Assembly (NCBI GenBank): GCA_021808875.1
Contig: JAKBAU010000019.1
Location: 1-22,121 of the forward strand
Direction: 5' to 3'
Origin: Pseudomonadota bacterium
GTDB lineage: Bacteria > Pseudomonadota > Alphaproteobacteria > Micropepsales > Micropepsaceae
DNA: 22,121 bases
Both the position numbers and the translations under genes were made by a program. Positions 1-9,122 of this stretch are shown one piece after another (position 1 is the first letter of the stretch; each line of letters begins with the position of its first letter). The notes beneath the pieces were generated by a model. The model was not told the DNA's origin, made no database searches, and saw only the letters and a list, made by a program, of their open reading frames with translations.

Positions 1-2
1 AC

Positions 3-3000
3 GCCCTGTTTCATCCCATCCTCACGACAGTACGCGATGACGCCGGACGGAGGTCTACGAGTGGACGAAATCTGCGCGAAAGCGTGATCGTGGTGGCGCT
101 GGAAGCGACCACCGACGAACAGCGCAAAACCGCGCTCCTGCGCGGGGCCCAGGAGGTATTTTCCCAGGTACGCGTTGCCGTACGTGACTGGAAGGCGATG
201 CAGACGCGCCTCGCAGAGACCATAAGCACCCTGAAATCAGTACCGCCGGCGATCGCCTCCGATGAGTTCGCGGAAACCTTGTCCTTCCTTACCTGGCTGG
301 GTGACAACCACTTCACCTTTCTGGGTTGTCGCGACTATGCCTATGACGAAGCCACCGGCAGGCTAGATGCGATCGCCGACAGCGGTCTTGGCGTATTGAG
401 CGATATCGAAGCACGGGTCATCCACAGGGGCGCTGATCGTGGCGCCCTGAGCCCGGATGTCCGTGAATTCCTGACGGCCCCCTCACCGCTTATCATCACC
501 AAATCCAACGAACGCAGCCTCGTGCACCGTCGCGTGGTGATGGATTACGTCGGTATCAAAATCTTTGATGCCGACGGGCGCCTGACCGGAGAACGTCGTT
601 TCGTTGGTCTGTTTACGTCAAGCGCCTATTCCCGACGCCCCTCGGAAATCCCTCTGCTGCGTCTCAAGGTCCAACGCGTCAAGGCCCGGGCCCCGCTGGC
701 ACCAGACAGCCACGACGGCAAGGCACTTGCACATATTCTGGACACCTTTCCGCGTGACGAGCTTTTCCAAGCGACTGAAGAGGAAGTCTTCACTACGGCG
801 ATGGGTATCCTGCGACTGGGCGAGAGACCGCAGGTTCGGGTTTTTCTGCGCTTCGACCGTTTCGACCGCTTTGTGTCTGCGCTCGTGTTCGTGCCACGGG
901 ACCGCTATGACACTCACGTCCGAGAAAGTATCCATAAGCTCTTGGCGCGACGCTTCAACGGCCGCGTCAGCGCGTCAACGCAGATCCTGGATGATTCCAT
1001 GCTCGCGCGCGTGCATTATATCGTCGGTCGTAACGAAGGTGCGCGCCCCAACGTCGAGCTGCACACCTTGGAAGCCGATATCCGCGCGGCGATCCGCACC
1101 TGGCAGGATGGCTTCGCCGACGCTCTTGCCAACAAACATGGCGAGGCCGAGGGGGACCGCTTGGCGGCTCTCCATGTCCTGGCCTTCCCACCACGCTATC
1201 GTGACGCATTTTCGCCTGAAGAGGCAGTTTGTGACCTCGATGAACTGCTTGATCTGGCCAAGCTGAAAGGCGACATCGGCGTGCGCGCCCGTGCCTACCG
1301 CGCGGCACGCGATGAACACGGTGCGCTTAGACTTAAACTTTACGCGATCGGCCCAATACTGCCACTTTCCGCCAGTCTTCCGGTCTTCGAAAATCTTGGC
1401 TTCCGCGTCATCGCCGAAGATTCCTACACCCTCGAACTCGATCTTGGTGACAGCAAAACTCCAGCAGCGGTTCTTGATTTCGAGATGATGCGTGCGGATG
1501 GCACCGCAGTTGATCTTGATGCCATTAAGCAAAGGCTGGAGGATGCCTTTGACGCAGTGGTGTCAGATGTCGCCGAATCGGACGGTTTCAACCGGCTGAT
1601 CATTTCCGCCAACCTCTCATGGCGCGATGTCACCATTCTGCGGGCGGCAGCCAAATATCTCCGCCAGGCCGGGATTACCTTCAGCCAGGACTATATGGAG
1701 GATGCGCTCGCTCGCAATCCGGATATTGCCGGTCAGCTGGTGGAACTGTTCTGCACCCGTTTCGATCCGGCCCTCAGCGACAAGAACCGCAAGGAGCGCC
1801 AGAGCGACATTGAAAAGCGCATCGATGCGGCGCTGGCCGACGTTCCAAGTCTGGACGACGACCGCATTATTCGGCGCCTGCGCAATGTCATCGACTGCGC
1901 TTTGCGTACCAACTTTTTCCAGCGTGATGAGAATGGCGCTGCAAAGTCTTACCTGTCAATCAAGCTGGACAGCCGGCGCCTCGACGAGCTGCCCGCTCCG
2001 CGTCCTCTGGTGGAGATCACCGTGTACTCGCCGCAGGTGGAGGGCGTGCATCTGCGCTTTGGCAAGGTGGCGCGCGGCGGCATACGCTGGTCGGACAGAC
2101 GCGAAGACTTCCGTACCGAAATCCTTGGCCTGGTAAAGGCACAACAGGTCAAAAATGCGGTCATCGTTCCGGTTGGTGCCAAGGGGGGCTTCTTCCCCAA
2201 GCGGCTGCCGCTCAATGCGACCCGCGAAGCGGTACAGGCCGCCGCGATCGAGGCTTACCGAACCTTTATTGATGCGCTTCTCGACCTCACCGACAATATC
2301 GATCATGCCGGCCACGTAGAGCCACCCGACGATGTTGTCCGCTGTGACGACGACGATCCCTACCTTGTGGTTGCCGCCGACAAGGGTACAGCTACGTTTT
2401 CCGATATCGCCAACGCCATTGCTGAGGGGCGTGGCTTCTGGCTTGGCGACGCCTTTGCCTCGGGAGGCAGCCACGGCTACGACCACAAAAAAATGGGTAT
2501 TACGGCGCGTGGCGCCTGGGAAGCTGTCAAACGTCATTTCCGTGAACTGGGGCGAGACATCCAGACTGAGGCGTTTACTGTCGTCGGCGTTGGCGACATG
2601 TCAGGCGACGTGTTTGGCAATGGCATGCTCCTGTCCAAGTGCACGCGTCTTAAAGCAGCATTTGATCACCGCCACATTTTTCTCGATCCGGATCCCGATC
2701 CGATCACCTCTTACGCTGAGCGCCAAAGGCTGTTCGCGCTGCAACGCTCGTCCTGGGCTGACTATGATACCTCTCTGATTTCTCCAGGTGGTGGCGTTTA
2801 TGCCCGTACGGTAAAGGAAATCGTGCTCAGCCCGCAGGCGAAGTCCTTGCTGGGGGTTACTGAGGAACGGCTGTCGCCACCGGAACTGATACGCGCCATC
2901 CTGAAGGCGGATGTCGATCTTCTCTGGTTCGGTGGCATCGGCACCTACATCAAGGCCTCTGCGCAGCACAATCTCGATGTTGGCGACCGGGCCAATGACG

Positions 3001-4481
3001 CCCTTAGGGTCAATGGCCGCGAGGTACGCGCCAAGGTGATTGGTGAAGGCGCCAATCTTGGCGTCACACAACTCGGCCGCGTTGAATATGCCTTGCAGGG
3101 TGGGCGCATCAATACCGACGCCATCGACAATTCCGCCGGGGTTGATACCTCTGATCATGAAGTCAATCTCAAAATCCTGTTTTCCGGCCCGTTGCGGCGC
3201 GCAGAGCTCAACCAGAAAGAGCGCGATGAAATCCTCTCGGACCTTACCGAAGAGGTGGCCCGGCATGTGCTGCAGGACAATTACGATCAACCCCTGGCAC
3301 TTACGGTGGCACAGGCCCGAGGATCAAAGGACTTTGATGCCTGCAGTCGTCTGATGCGCGATCTGGAACGACGCGGCAAGCTCGACCGGGCGGTTGAGTT
3401 CCTGCCGGACGATGAGGGGTTGCACAAACGACTGGCAGATAATCAGCTGCTCACGCGCCCCGAACTTGCGGTTCTGCTCGCTTATGCCAAGCTCGATCTC
3501 GCGGCCGAGATCAACGCCTCGAGCCTGCCTGATGAACCGTTTTTTGCCGCCGAGCTGCAAAGCTATTTCCCGCCGCAGCTGGTAGAGCGCTTCCGCCACG
3601 AGATGGAGCACCATCGTCTACGCCGCGAGATCGTTACCGACGTGCTGACCAACCGCATCGTCAATCTGGCCGGTCCGGTTTTCATCCATCGTCTCAAGGA
3701 GATTTCCGGAGCGACAGCGGCACGTGCTGCCCACGCCTTTGCCCTGGCCGATGGCGCATTTGGCCTTTCCGGACTCAAAAGCCGAATTGCGACACTCGAC
3801 GACAAGGTCGCTGGCGACATCCAGATCTCCGCAATCTGTGACATCACAGACCTGTTGCGGCGTCTCGGTCTCTGGTTCGTGATGAACGTGCCGGAAACTG
3901 CAGATCTTGCCCAGTGTGTCCAGCAGTACCGTGACGGGGTGAAGACGCTGACCGGGACCTTTGAAACCCTGGTTTCCGATTTTGAGGCCATGGCCACCGA
4001 ACAGCGCATCAGCGATCTCGAAGCTGCTGGCGTGCCACATGCACTGGCCGAGGATATCGCGGTATTACCGCTGCTCAGTGCTGCCCCGGAAATCGTTCAT
4101 CTAGCGCACACGCGGGATCTTTCGATCGATCTTGTCGCTGGAGCCTATTTTGCAACCGGTGAGATCATTGGCTTGGATCGGCTGCGCAGCCTCGCCCTGC
4201 GCATCAATGCGAGCGAACATTGGGATCGGCTCGCAATCCGACGCATCGTCGATGACCTCTATGCCGGCCAGCGGGCGCTGACCGCCAAGGTGCTCTCCGG
4301 CTGGGATCGGCAAAATGGCAATCGGGCCGCCGGCGCCGCCGCGGCCGAGGCCTGGGCGGGCCTCAATGCGGACGCCGTGAACCGGACGCGGAACTTTCTT
4401 GCCGAGCTTGAACGCACAGGAGACCTGTCCATCGCCAAGCTGACGCTCGCGAACAGCCAGCTACATTCCCTGGCCGGCTGA
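3..4481 (+). CDS. gdhB: NAD-specific glutamate dehydrogenase, large (about 180 kDa) type, 5'-truncated by the window edge
   Basis: The frame is open from the first complete codon at position 3 to a TGA at 4479-4481, giving 1,492 visible codons. The family is usually about 1,600 residues, so roughly the first hundred are missing; a GTG at 84 is internal. The product oxidatively deaminates glutamate to 2-oxoglutarate with NAD in the cytoplasm, feeding the TCA cycle. The catalytic region is recognisable: GGIRWSDR near 2075-2098, followed by KAQQVKNAVIVPVGAKGGF near 2135-2192, which carries the conserved lysines of glutamate dehydrogenases. The dinucleotide-binding part lies downstream, with VGDMSGDVFGNGM near 2590-2627 and GGIGTYIK near 2932-2955. 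Long helical N- and C-terminal extensions are typical of this subfamily, in which they are regulatory. No frameshift or missing motif is visible. The family is certain; the symbol is used loosely, since gdhB and gdh2 are both applied to it. Confidence 0.95.
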   Translation, partial: ALFHPILTTVRDDAGRRSTSGRNLRESVIVVALEATTDEQRKTALLRGAQEVFSQVRVAVRDWKAMQTRLAETISTLKSVPPAIASDEFAETLSFLTWLGDNHFTFLGCRDYAYDEATGRLDAIADSGLGVLSDIEARVIHRGADRGALSPDVREFLTAPSPLIITKSNERSLVHRRVVMDYVGIKIFDADGRLTGERRFVGLFTSSAYSRRPSEIPLLRLKVQRVKARAPLAPDSHDGKALAHILDTFPRDELFQATEEEVFTTAMGILRLGERPQVRVFLRFDRFDRFVSALVFVPRDRYDTHVRESIHKLLARRFNGRVSASTQILDDSMLARVHYIVGRNEGARPNVELHTLEADIRAAIRTWQDGFADALANKHGEAEGDRLAALHVLAFPPRYRDAFSPEEAVCDLDELLDLAKLKGDIGVRARAYRAARDEHGALRLKLYAIGPILPLSASLPVFENLGFRVIAEDSYTLELDLGDSKTPAAVLDFEMMRADGTAVDLDAIKQRLEDAFDAVVSDVAESDGFNRLIISANLSWRDVTILRAAAKYLRQAGITFSQDYMEDALARNPDIAGQLVELFCTRFDPALSDKNRKERQSDIEKRIDAALADVPSLDDDRIIRRLRNVIDCALRTNFFQRDENGAAKSYLSIKLDSRRLDELPAPRPLVEITVYSPQVEGVHLRFGKVARGGIRWSDRREDFRTEILGLVKAQQVKNAVIVPVGAKGGFFPKRLPLNATREAVQAAAIEAYRTFIDALLDLTDNIDHAGHVEPPDDVVRCDDDDPYLVVAADKGTATFSDIANAIAEGRGFWLGDAFASGGSHGYDHKKMGITARGAWEAVKRHFRELGRDIQTEAFTVVGVGDMSGDVFGNGMLLSKCTRLKAAFDHRHIFLDPDPDPITSYAERQRLFALQRSSWADYDTSLISPGGGVYARTVKEIVLSPQAKSLLGVTEERLSPPELIRAILKADVDLLWFGGIGTYIKASAQHNLDVGDRANDALRVNGREVRAKVIGEGANLGVTQLGRVEYALQGGRINTDAIDNSAGVDTSDHEVNLKILFSGPLRRAELNQKERDEILSDLTEEVARHVLQDNYDQPLALTVAQARGSKDFDACSRLMRDLERRGKLDRAVEFLPDDEGLHKRLADNQLLTRPELAVLLAYAKLDLAAEINASSLPDEPFFAAELQSYFPPQLVERFRHEMEHHRLRREIVTDVLTNRIVNLAGPVFIHRLKEISGATAARAAHAFALADGAFGLSGLKSRIATLDDKVAGDIQISAICDITDLLRRLGLWFVMNVPETADLAQCVQQYRDGVKTLTGTFETLVSDFEAMATEQRISDLEAAGVPHALAEDIAVLPLLSAAPEIVHLAHTRDLSIDLVAGAYFATGEIIGLDRLRSLALRINASEHWDRLAIRRIVDDLYAGQRALTAKVLSGWDRQNGNRAAGAAAAEAWAGLNADAVNRTRNFLAELERTGDLSIAKLTLANSQLHSLAG

Positions 4482-4494
4482 GCGTCACTAAAGC

Positions 4495-4533
4495 ATGACC
4501 CAGCATGCAGACGGAGTCTGCATGCTGGGTCAT
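4495..4533. terminator. Perfect 17-bp hairpin between convergent genes
   Basis: The arms at 4495-4511 and 4517-4533 are perfectly complementary over 17 bp (left arm ATGACCCAGCATGCAGA) around a 5-nt loop, CGGAG. The hairpin starts 14 bp after the glutamate dehydrogenase stop and ends 26 bp before the stop of the opposing dehydrogenase. On the plus strand it is followed by a T-rich TTGTTTATT; on the minus strand by a short CTTTAG. It probably serves as a shared bidirectional terminator. Confidence 0.8.
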
Positions 4534-4558
4534 TTGTTTATTGGGGTAACGTCAAGGC

Positions 4559-5338
4559 CTAGCGTGGTGCCATGCGAATGGCACCATCCAGACGTACGCA
4601 TTCGCCGTTGAAATAGCCATTTTCCAGCATCTGAAGCGCCAGAGAGGCATATTCAACCGGATTGCCGAGCCGTGGCGGAAACGGCACCTGTGCGGCAAGG
4701 GCCTGTTTGACCTGTTCGGGGGCACCGGCCAAGAGCGGAGTATTGAACAGTCCAGGCATAATCGTGTTGCAGCGTATGCCTTCCTGCGCGAGATCGCGGG
4801 CGACCACGAGCGTAACCGCGTTCACCCCGCCTTTGGAGGCGGAATAGGCGGCCTGCCCGATCTGACCATCCTGCGCGGCGACGCTCGCGGTATTGACGAT
4901 CGCGCCGCGCTCACCCTGGATCGGCTCCAGCGTCAGCATTCCCGCGGCACTCAATGCAATGCAGCGATAGGTTCCGACAAGATTGATCTGGATGATGCGG
5001 TCGAAATCCTTGGCGGCGAAATGCTTGATCTCGCCCGTCTTCTTGTCCCGGCCCGCCGTCTTGACGGCATTACCGGTACCGGCGCAGTTGACGAGGATCC
5101 GCTCCTGGCCATGACGTTCACGGGCTTTGGCAAAGCCGGCCTGGACGCTTTCGTCCGAGGTGACATTGACTTCGCAGAAGACGCCGCCGATTTCGGAGGC
5201 AACTTTTTCGCCTTTTTCCTTCTGCAGGTCGAAGATGGCGACACGCACGCCCTTGGCTGCCAATGCGCGTGCGGTGGCCTCACCTAAACCGGAAGCGCCA
5301 CCTGTAATGACGGCGGCGGTCGAAGAATTCAGTTCCAT
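4559..5338 (-). CDS. Short-chain dehydrogenase/reductase, resembling type II 3-hydroxyacyl-CoA dehydrogenase
   Basis: A 259-residue classical SDR, the usual length for the family. The nucleotide-binding motif is TGGASGLG (residues 12-19). Asp37 at the end of the second strand suggests NAD rather than NADP. NCAG is at 84-87 and Asn119 is the structural catalytic asparagine. The triad continues with Ser152, Tyr165 and Lys169 (YSASK). The NTASVAAQDGQIGQAAYSASK stretch and the C-terminal GAIRMAPR resemble the HSD10-like 3-hydroxyacyl-CoA dehydrogenases, so a role in fatty-acid or branched-chain acyl-CoA oxidation is likely but inferred. The frame is open to an ATG at 5389. I chose the ATG at 5338 because AAGGAA lies about nine bases upstream and SDR homologues start just before the first beta strand. 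The gene stands alone, convergent with the glutamate dehydrogenase gene. Confidence 0.85.
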   Translation of the reverse strand: MELNSSTAAVITGGASGLGEATARALAAKGVRVAIFDLQKEKGEKVASEIGGVFCEVNVTSDESVQAGFAKARERHGQERILVNCAGTGNAVKTAGRDKKTGEIKHFAAKDFDRIIQINLVGTYRCIALSAAGMLTLEPIQGERGAIVNTASVAAQDGQIGQAAYSASKGGVNAVTLVVARDLAQEGIRCNTIMPGLFNTPLLAGAPEQVKQALAAQVPFPPRLGNPVEYASLALQMLENGYFNGECVRLDGAIRMAPR

Positions 5339-5501
5339 GTGCGTGGGTTCCTTGCTGTGCTGCGCTCCGATCAATGTCATAGACCGCACCTGATGCCAAA
5401 GAAAAGACTGTCCTAAAGGCAGCTTTACGGCCTTCGGAAGCAGTCCGGCAGGTAGAGAGGGCTGGCGGCTGCGCGTCCGCAGCAGCCTTCAAGGACACAG
5501 G

Positions 5502-6140
5502 TCAGCGGCCTTCCGATAGCGTGGCCTGAACCGGTGCTGGAACCTCCCCGATGTCGGCAGCGGCCAGAGGAGAAATAAACTCGATCGCAATGCCACGATC
5601 CAGATGCTGGGCAACACGTCCGGCCATCTGACCGATGATCACCCTTTCGCCTATCGGGGGGCGGTCATCGCTCAACAGCAAAACACCACGCAAGGACAGG
5701 TCGGTCACCTCACATTCGACGACCTGGCCATTACCGCGAGTGTAGCGGGCGAGACTGCGCAGCAGTCGCGGCGCAGGTGGAGCAAGAGTGCCCTCATCGA
5801 TCCGGTCGCGATTGAGGTACACGGTCAGCCGTTCGGCGATGCGCTCGCGCTTGAGCGTGGAGCAGGTAAACTGGACGCCAAAATCGCCACCCCACAGCCG
5901 TACAACGGTTCCTTCGAAGCGACCAAAATCACCGACGTAAAGAATTACGGTGATCCCTGCGGTCAAGGGCGTTTCGGCCCCAATCCGTGCACCGCCAGGC
6001 GACAGGTCAAAGATGCGGCATGGCGTCTCGCTTTGGGCGTCGGGAAGAAACAATTTACCCGCAATATTGAGATCAACGCGCCGGTAGCGCCTGCGATCGG
6101 CGCGTGCCCGGTCGATCACCCTGTCCCGATCGATCTTCAT
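5502..6140 (-). CDS. PilZ-domain protein with two tandem PilZ-like domains (candidate cyclic-di-GMP effector)
   Basis: A 212-residue cytoplasmic protein without a signal peptide or membrane segment. The N-terminal half is a clear PilZ domain: an arginine cluster RRRYRR (16-21) supplies the RxxxR element, and DLSPGG (45-50) the DxSxxG motif that together bind c-di-GMP in known members. The C-terminal half repeats the pattern with RSLAR (128-132) and DLSLRG (147-152), then strands resembling the end of a PilZ barrel (DRGIAIEFI, 181-189). Spacing between the two elements is shorter in the second half, so its ligand binding is doubtful. The start ATG at 6138-6140 has AAGGGG about ten bases upstream. 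The neighbours do not reveal a partner. Motility, exopolysaccharide or cell-cycle control are the usual outputs of such proteins; none can be chosen here. Confidence 0.8.
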   Translation of the reverse strand: MKIDRDRVIDRARADRRRYRRVDLNIAGKLFLPDAQSETPCRIFDLSPGGARIGAETPLTAGITVILYVGDFGRFEGTVVRLWGGDFGVQFTCSTLKRERIAERLTVYLNRDRIDEGTLAPPAPRLLRSLARYTRGNGQVVECEVTDLSLRGVLLLSDDRPPIGERVIIGQMAGRVAQHLDRGIAIEFISPLAAADIGEVPAPVQATLSEGR

Positions 6141-6328
6141 CGTTGAATGACCCCTTCCCGGCGTGGCGGCGGCAGCACAAGGCTAAGGGGCGAACCTCAA
6201 TGTCCGGTTTACGTCGGCGTTACAATCCTCGCGATCGTGGCACGCCTACTCCCCCTTACCCTGCACCGCTGCCTTGGGCTATAGGGGGCAGAGGTCCGGC
6301 GGGCCAGGTCAGATTGGGAGTAGCCATC

Positions 6329-6934
6329 ATGGTGTTGCGTTATCGGCTCGCTGCGGGCCTTGCCGTTGCCGGACTCCTTGCGGGCTGCGCGGGCCGCACT
6401 CCCTATGAGCAGCTAATGGCGGCAAAACCAACCGGATCGGCCTTTTCCCACGCGCTGTATCACGAATATGCGAGGCTGGCTCAGTCCTTGCAGATCTCGG
6501 CGCTACCCGGCCGCACCGCCTTCGATGCCCGCGGCTCGATCTCACTTTCGCCGGTTTCGCCGAGCGAAGCCCGGCTGGCCATCCATTTTGCGCAGAAGGC
6601 GGAATCCGCCGCGATCGGCGAGGAACCCTTGCCCGTGGAAGCCCCCGCCGACGATCCCGTTGCAGAGAACGTGCGCCTGGAGCTGCTGCGCATGCTGAGC
6701 AGACAGCGGAACAAGACCCCCCTGGCCGCGGCCCAGGCCCAGGCCAATTATGATTGCTGGATCCTGGATGCGCCCATCGAGGCCCTGGCTGCCACCAGCC
6801 GGTCCTGCCACACCGCGCTTCTTGCCGAACTCACCCGCCTACGTGAGGTTCAGGACACAACGATAACTGGACCCAAAGCACCCCCAGCTGGCACCCCTGT
6901 CACCACGAAGAAGCTCCCGGCTCCGGGCAAATAG
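6329..6934 (+). CDS. Lipoprotein resembling the N-terminal half of an alphaproteobacterial OmpA-family lipoprotein
   Basis: A 201-residue protein with a lipoprotein signal peptide ending in LLAGC (Cys20 as lipidation site). The mature part has PYEQLMAAKPTGSAFSHAL near the N-terminus, a helical middle, and AQAQANYDCW with Cys143, followed by Cys160. From memory of the family, this order (PTGS...F..AL, then AQ..FDCW, then a second Cys) matches the region preceding the OmpA domain in longer alphaproteobacterial OmpA-family lipoproteins. Here the protein stops instead in a Pro/Lys-rich tail (PKAPPAGTPVTTKKLPAPGK). The frame is open upstream to 6104, but ATG 6329 is chosen because it starts the signal peptide and has GGGAG ten bases before it. 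A separate small OmpA-like lipoprotein at 13221 could supply the missing half. Location in the outer membrane or periplasm is inferred from the lipobox; function is unknown. Confidence 0.75.
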   Translation: MVLRYRLAAGLAVAGLLAGCAGRTPYEQLMAAKPTGSAFSHALYHEYARLAQSLQISALPGRTAFDARGSISLSPVSPSEARLAIHFAQKAESAAIGEEPLPVEAPADDPVAENVRLELLRMLSRQRNKTPLAAAQAQANYDCWILDAPIEALAATSRSCHTALLAELTRLREVQDTTITGPKAPPAGTPVTTKKLPAPGK

Positions 6935-7000
6935 CAAATCCACGACACAGGCGTCAGCTTTGGCTAGAGTGCAGGCGTATCATTCCTGCCAAGGCCAGCT

Positions 7001-8647
7001 ATGAAAGCATTTGATTATGTGATTGTCGGTGCGGGTAGCGCCGGCTGCGTACTTGCCAATCGCCTGTCCGCCGACGGAAGCGCCCAAGTCCTGCTACTGG
7101 AGGCTGGCGGTCCTGACAAATCGCTCATGATACACATGCCGGCAGGGATCCCTGCCCTCTTGGGCAAGCCCAATCCACACAACTGGTATTTTGACACCGA
7201 AGGCCAGCCCCACCTGGAGGGCCGACGGCTCTACTGGCCCCGCGGTAAGGGCTGGGGTGGCTCATCATCCATCAATGGCATGATCTACATCCGCGGCCAT
7301 TCCCGCGACTATGACCGCTGGCGCCAAGAGGGTTGCGAAGGGTGGTCCTTTGCCGATGTACTGCCTTACTTCAAGCGGGCGGAGAACTATGAATCCGGCG
7401 GCGATGATTTTCACGGCGACGCCGGTCCGCTGCATGTCTCTATTGGCCGTTCCACCAACCCCCTGTTCCGCACCTTCATCGAAGCGGGTGTCGAGGCTGG
7501 TCATAAAAAGACCTCGGATTTCAACGGCTTTCAGCAGGAAGGTTTTGGCCCCTATCAGCTGACCATCCATGAGGGCCGGCGCTGGAGTGCCGCGAGCGCC
7601 TATCTGCGTCCCGCCCTGAAGCGGCCGAATCTGACTGTGCAAAGCCATGCCCTGGTCAGCCGCATACTGTTTAAAGGCACCAAGGCGATCGGGATTGAAT
7701 ATGTGCAGCGGGGCGAGGTCGTCCAGGTGCACGCCAGCCAGGAAGTCCTTCTGTGCGGCGGCGCCGTCAACTCACCACAGACCCTCCTTCTTTCCGGGAT
7801 CGGCGACGAGAAGGTCCTGCGCAACTTCAACATTCCTGTGGTCGCCCACCTACCGGGAGTTGGACGCAATCTCCAGGATCATCTGGATTGCTCCGTACAG
7901 TATGAATGCAAGCTGCCCATTACCCTTTACAGCCAGTCCAACCCTCTGGCCGCGGCCAAGACCGGGCTCCAATACTTGCTTTTCGGCACTGGACTTGCCG
8001 CCGGGCAGGGCCTGGAATCGGGCGCTTTTCTCAAAAGCCGGCCGGACCTTGAAACCCCCGATTTGCAGTTTCACTTCATTTCGGCGCTCATGTTCGATCA
8101 TACCCGCAAGAAGGCGGACCGCCACGGCTTCATGGCACATGTCTGCCAGCTGCGACCGGAAAGCCGTGGCTATATCTCGATCCGTTCGACCGATCCCTCC
8201 GCACCGCCGATCATCCAGCCGAATTACCTGGAAGCCGAGGAGGATCGCCGCGCCCTGCGTGAGGGCGTTCGGTTGGCCCGTGATGTCTTTGCCCAGCCTG
8301 CGTTTGATCCGTATCGTGGCCCCGAGCTGATGCCCGGAGCCCACGTCCAGAGCGACGAACTGCTGGACGCCTTTATCCGGAAGACCGCCGAGACAATCTA
8401 CCACCCGGTAGGAAGCGCCAAAATGGGGCATGGCGAGGATTGTGTGGTTGATCCCAAACTCAAGGTCCACGGCATCGAAGGTCTGCGCGTGATCGACGCC
8501 TCAGTGATGCCAAATCTGGTTTCTGGCAACACCAACGCGCCGACGATCATGATTGCCGAAAAGGCTGCTGACCTTATTTTGGGGCGGGCCGCACCGGCCC
8601 CCCAAGCAGTTCGTGTGGCGGAGGACCTGGAACACAGCGCCACTTGA
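7001..8647 (+). CDS. GMC-family FAD-dependent oxidoreductase (choline/alcohol dehydrogenase-like)
   Basis: A 548-residue protein, the normal length for choline dehydrogenase and aliphatic alcohol dehydrogenases of the GMC family. The N-terminal FAD motif is GAGSAGCVLANRL (about 11-23), followed by LLLEAGG. The first GMC signature region is GKGWGGSSSINGMIYIRGH (83-101) and the second GGAVNSPQTLLLSGIG. The C-terminal active site has His468 (YHPVGSAKMG) and Asn512 (SGNTNAPTIMIAEKAADLI), the His/Asn pair used by choline oxidase and choline dehydrogenase. No betB, betI or transporter gene lies nearby, so choline as substrate is not supported and other alcohols are possible. The start has AAGG about eight bases upstream. 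The gene follows the lipoprotein by 66 bp and ends with a strong hairpin. Confidence 0.9.
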   Translation: MKAFDYVIVGAGSAGCVLANRLSADGSAQVLLLEAGGPDKSLMIHMPAGIPALLGKPNPHNWYFDTEGQPHLEGRRLYWPRGKGWGGSSSINGMIYIRGHSRDYDRWRQEGCEGWSFADVLPYFKRAENYESGGDDFHGDAGPLHVSIGRSTNPLFRTFIEAGVEAGHKKTSDFNGFQQEGFGPYQLTIHEGRRWSAASAYLRPALKRPNLTVQSHALVSRILFKGTKAIGIEYVQRGEVVQVHASQEVLLCGGAVNSPQTLLLSGIGDEKVLRNFNIPVVAHLPGVGRNLQDHLDCSVQYECKLPITLYSQSNPLAAAKTGLQYLLFGTGLAAGQGLESGAFLKSRPDLETPDLQFHFISALMFDHTRKKADRHGFMAHVCQLRPESRGYISIRSTDPSAPPIIQPNYLEAEEDRRALREGVRLARDVFAQPAFDPYRGPELMPGAHVQSDELLDAFIRKTAETIYHPVGSAKMGHGEDCVVDPKLKVHGIEGLRVIDASVMPNLVSGNTNAPTIMIAEKAADLILGRAAPAPQAVRVAEDLEHSAT

Positions 8648-8686
8648 AGCCGTTCTGGTTATGCTGACCTAAGTTGCGGCAACATG

Positions 8687-8722
8687 CCGGCTGTGGCGCG
8701 GTTCACACAGCCGGACGCTTTT
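8687..8722 (+). terminator. Intrinsic terminator after the GMC oxidoreductase
   Basis: A perfect 9-bp stem (CCGGCTGTG at 8687-8695 with CACAGCCGG at 8706-8714) encloses a 10-nt loop. It is followed four bases later by TTTT and ATT. It lies 39 bp after the GMC stop codon and before the next gene, fitting a Rho-independent terminator. Confidence 0.7.
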
Positions 8723-8764
8723 ATTCCAACACGCTTTCCGTTCTACCGTCATCGGCGTTAGGCT

Positions 8765-9115
8765 ATGTCCATGAAAAAGTTCCTGACTCTTCTTGTTCTC
8801 CTGCTGATGCCTGCGACGGCTTTGGCTCAGACCCCGCCTACATCCTACAGTCTACCCGACATGAATTTCGACATGTGGTGTCAGGAAACCATGCATTATT
8901 CGCCGCATCGCTGTGACCTGCGCCTGCCGCGCGACAACAAGAAGTTTGACAAATATCGCTCCGTCGTCGAGCACTTCGAGCTTCTACGTCTGAAGAACCG
9001 CCGCGCTGAAGAAGAACGCAACCAGGTCATCATGCACAATCATAGCCTCGACAGTCCGGGCAACAATGTGCCGACGCTTCCTGGTTCGGCCGGCACAATC
9101 CCCAATCCCCACTGA
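8765..9115 (+). CDS. Small exported protein of unknown function
   Basis: A 116-residue protein with a clear Sec signal peptide: MSMKK, a leucine-rich core, then PATALA before a predicted cleavage at about residue 21/22. The mature part is about 95 residues, rich in charged residues in the middle (KNRRAEEERNQ), and ends in a Gly/Pro-rich low-complexity tail. Two cysteines (Cys39 and Cys50, in MWCQETMHYSPHRC) could form a disulfide in the periplasm. I do not recognise a named domain. The start could equally be the ATG at 8771, two codons later; neither has a strong ribosome-binding site. The gene follows the GMC terminator and converges on the PAS gene with seven bases between the two stop codons, so it is probably its own transcription unit. 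Confidence 0.7.
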   Translation: MSMKKFLTLLVLLLMPATALAQTPPTSYSLPDMNFDMWCQETMHYSPHRCDLRLPRDNKKFDKYRSVVEHFELLRLKNRRAEEERNQVIMHNHSLDSPGNNVPTLPGSAGTIPNPH

Positions 9116-9122
9116 CACGCTG

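Noticed and set aside
5467..5482. Short inverted repeat GCTGCG-CGTC-CGCAGC after the PilZ gene as a terminator
   Set aside because: Only six pairs and no T-run on the minus strand; such repeats arise often by chance in GC-rich sequence.
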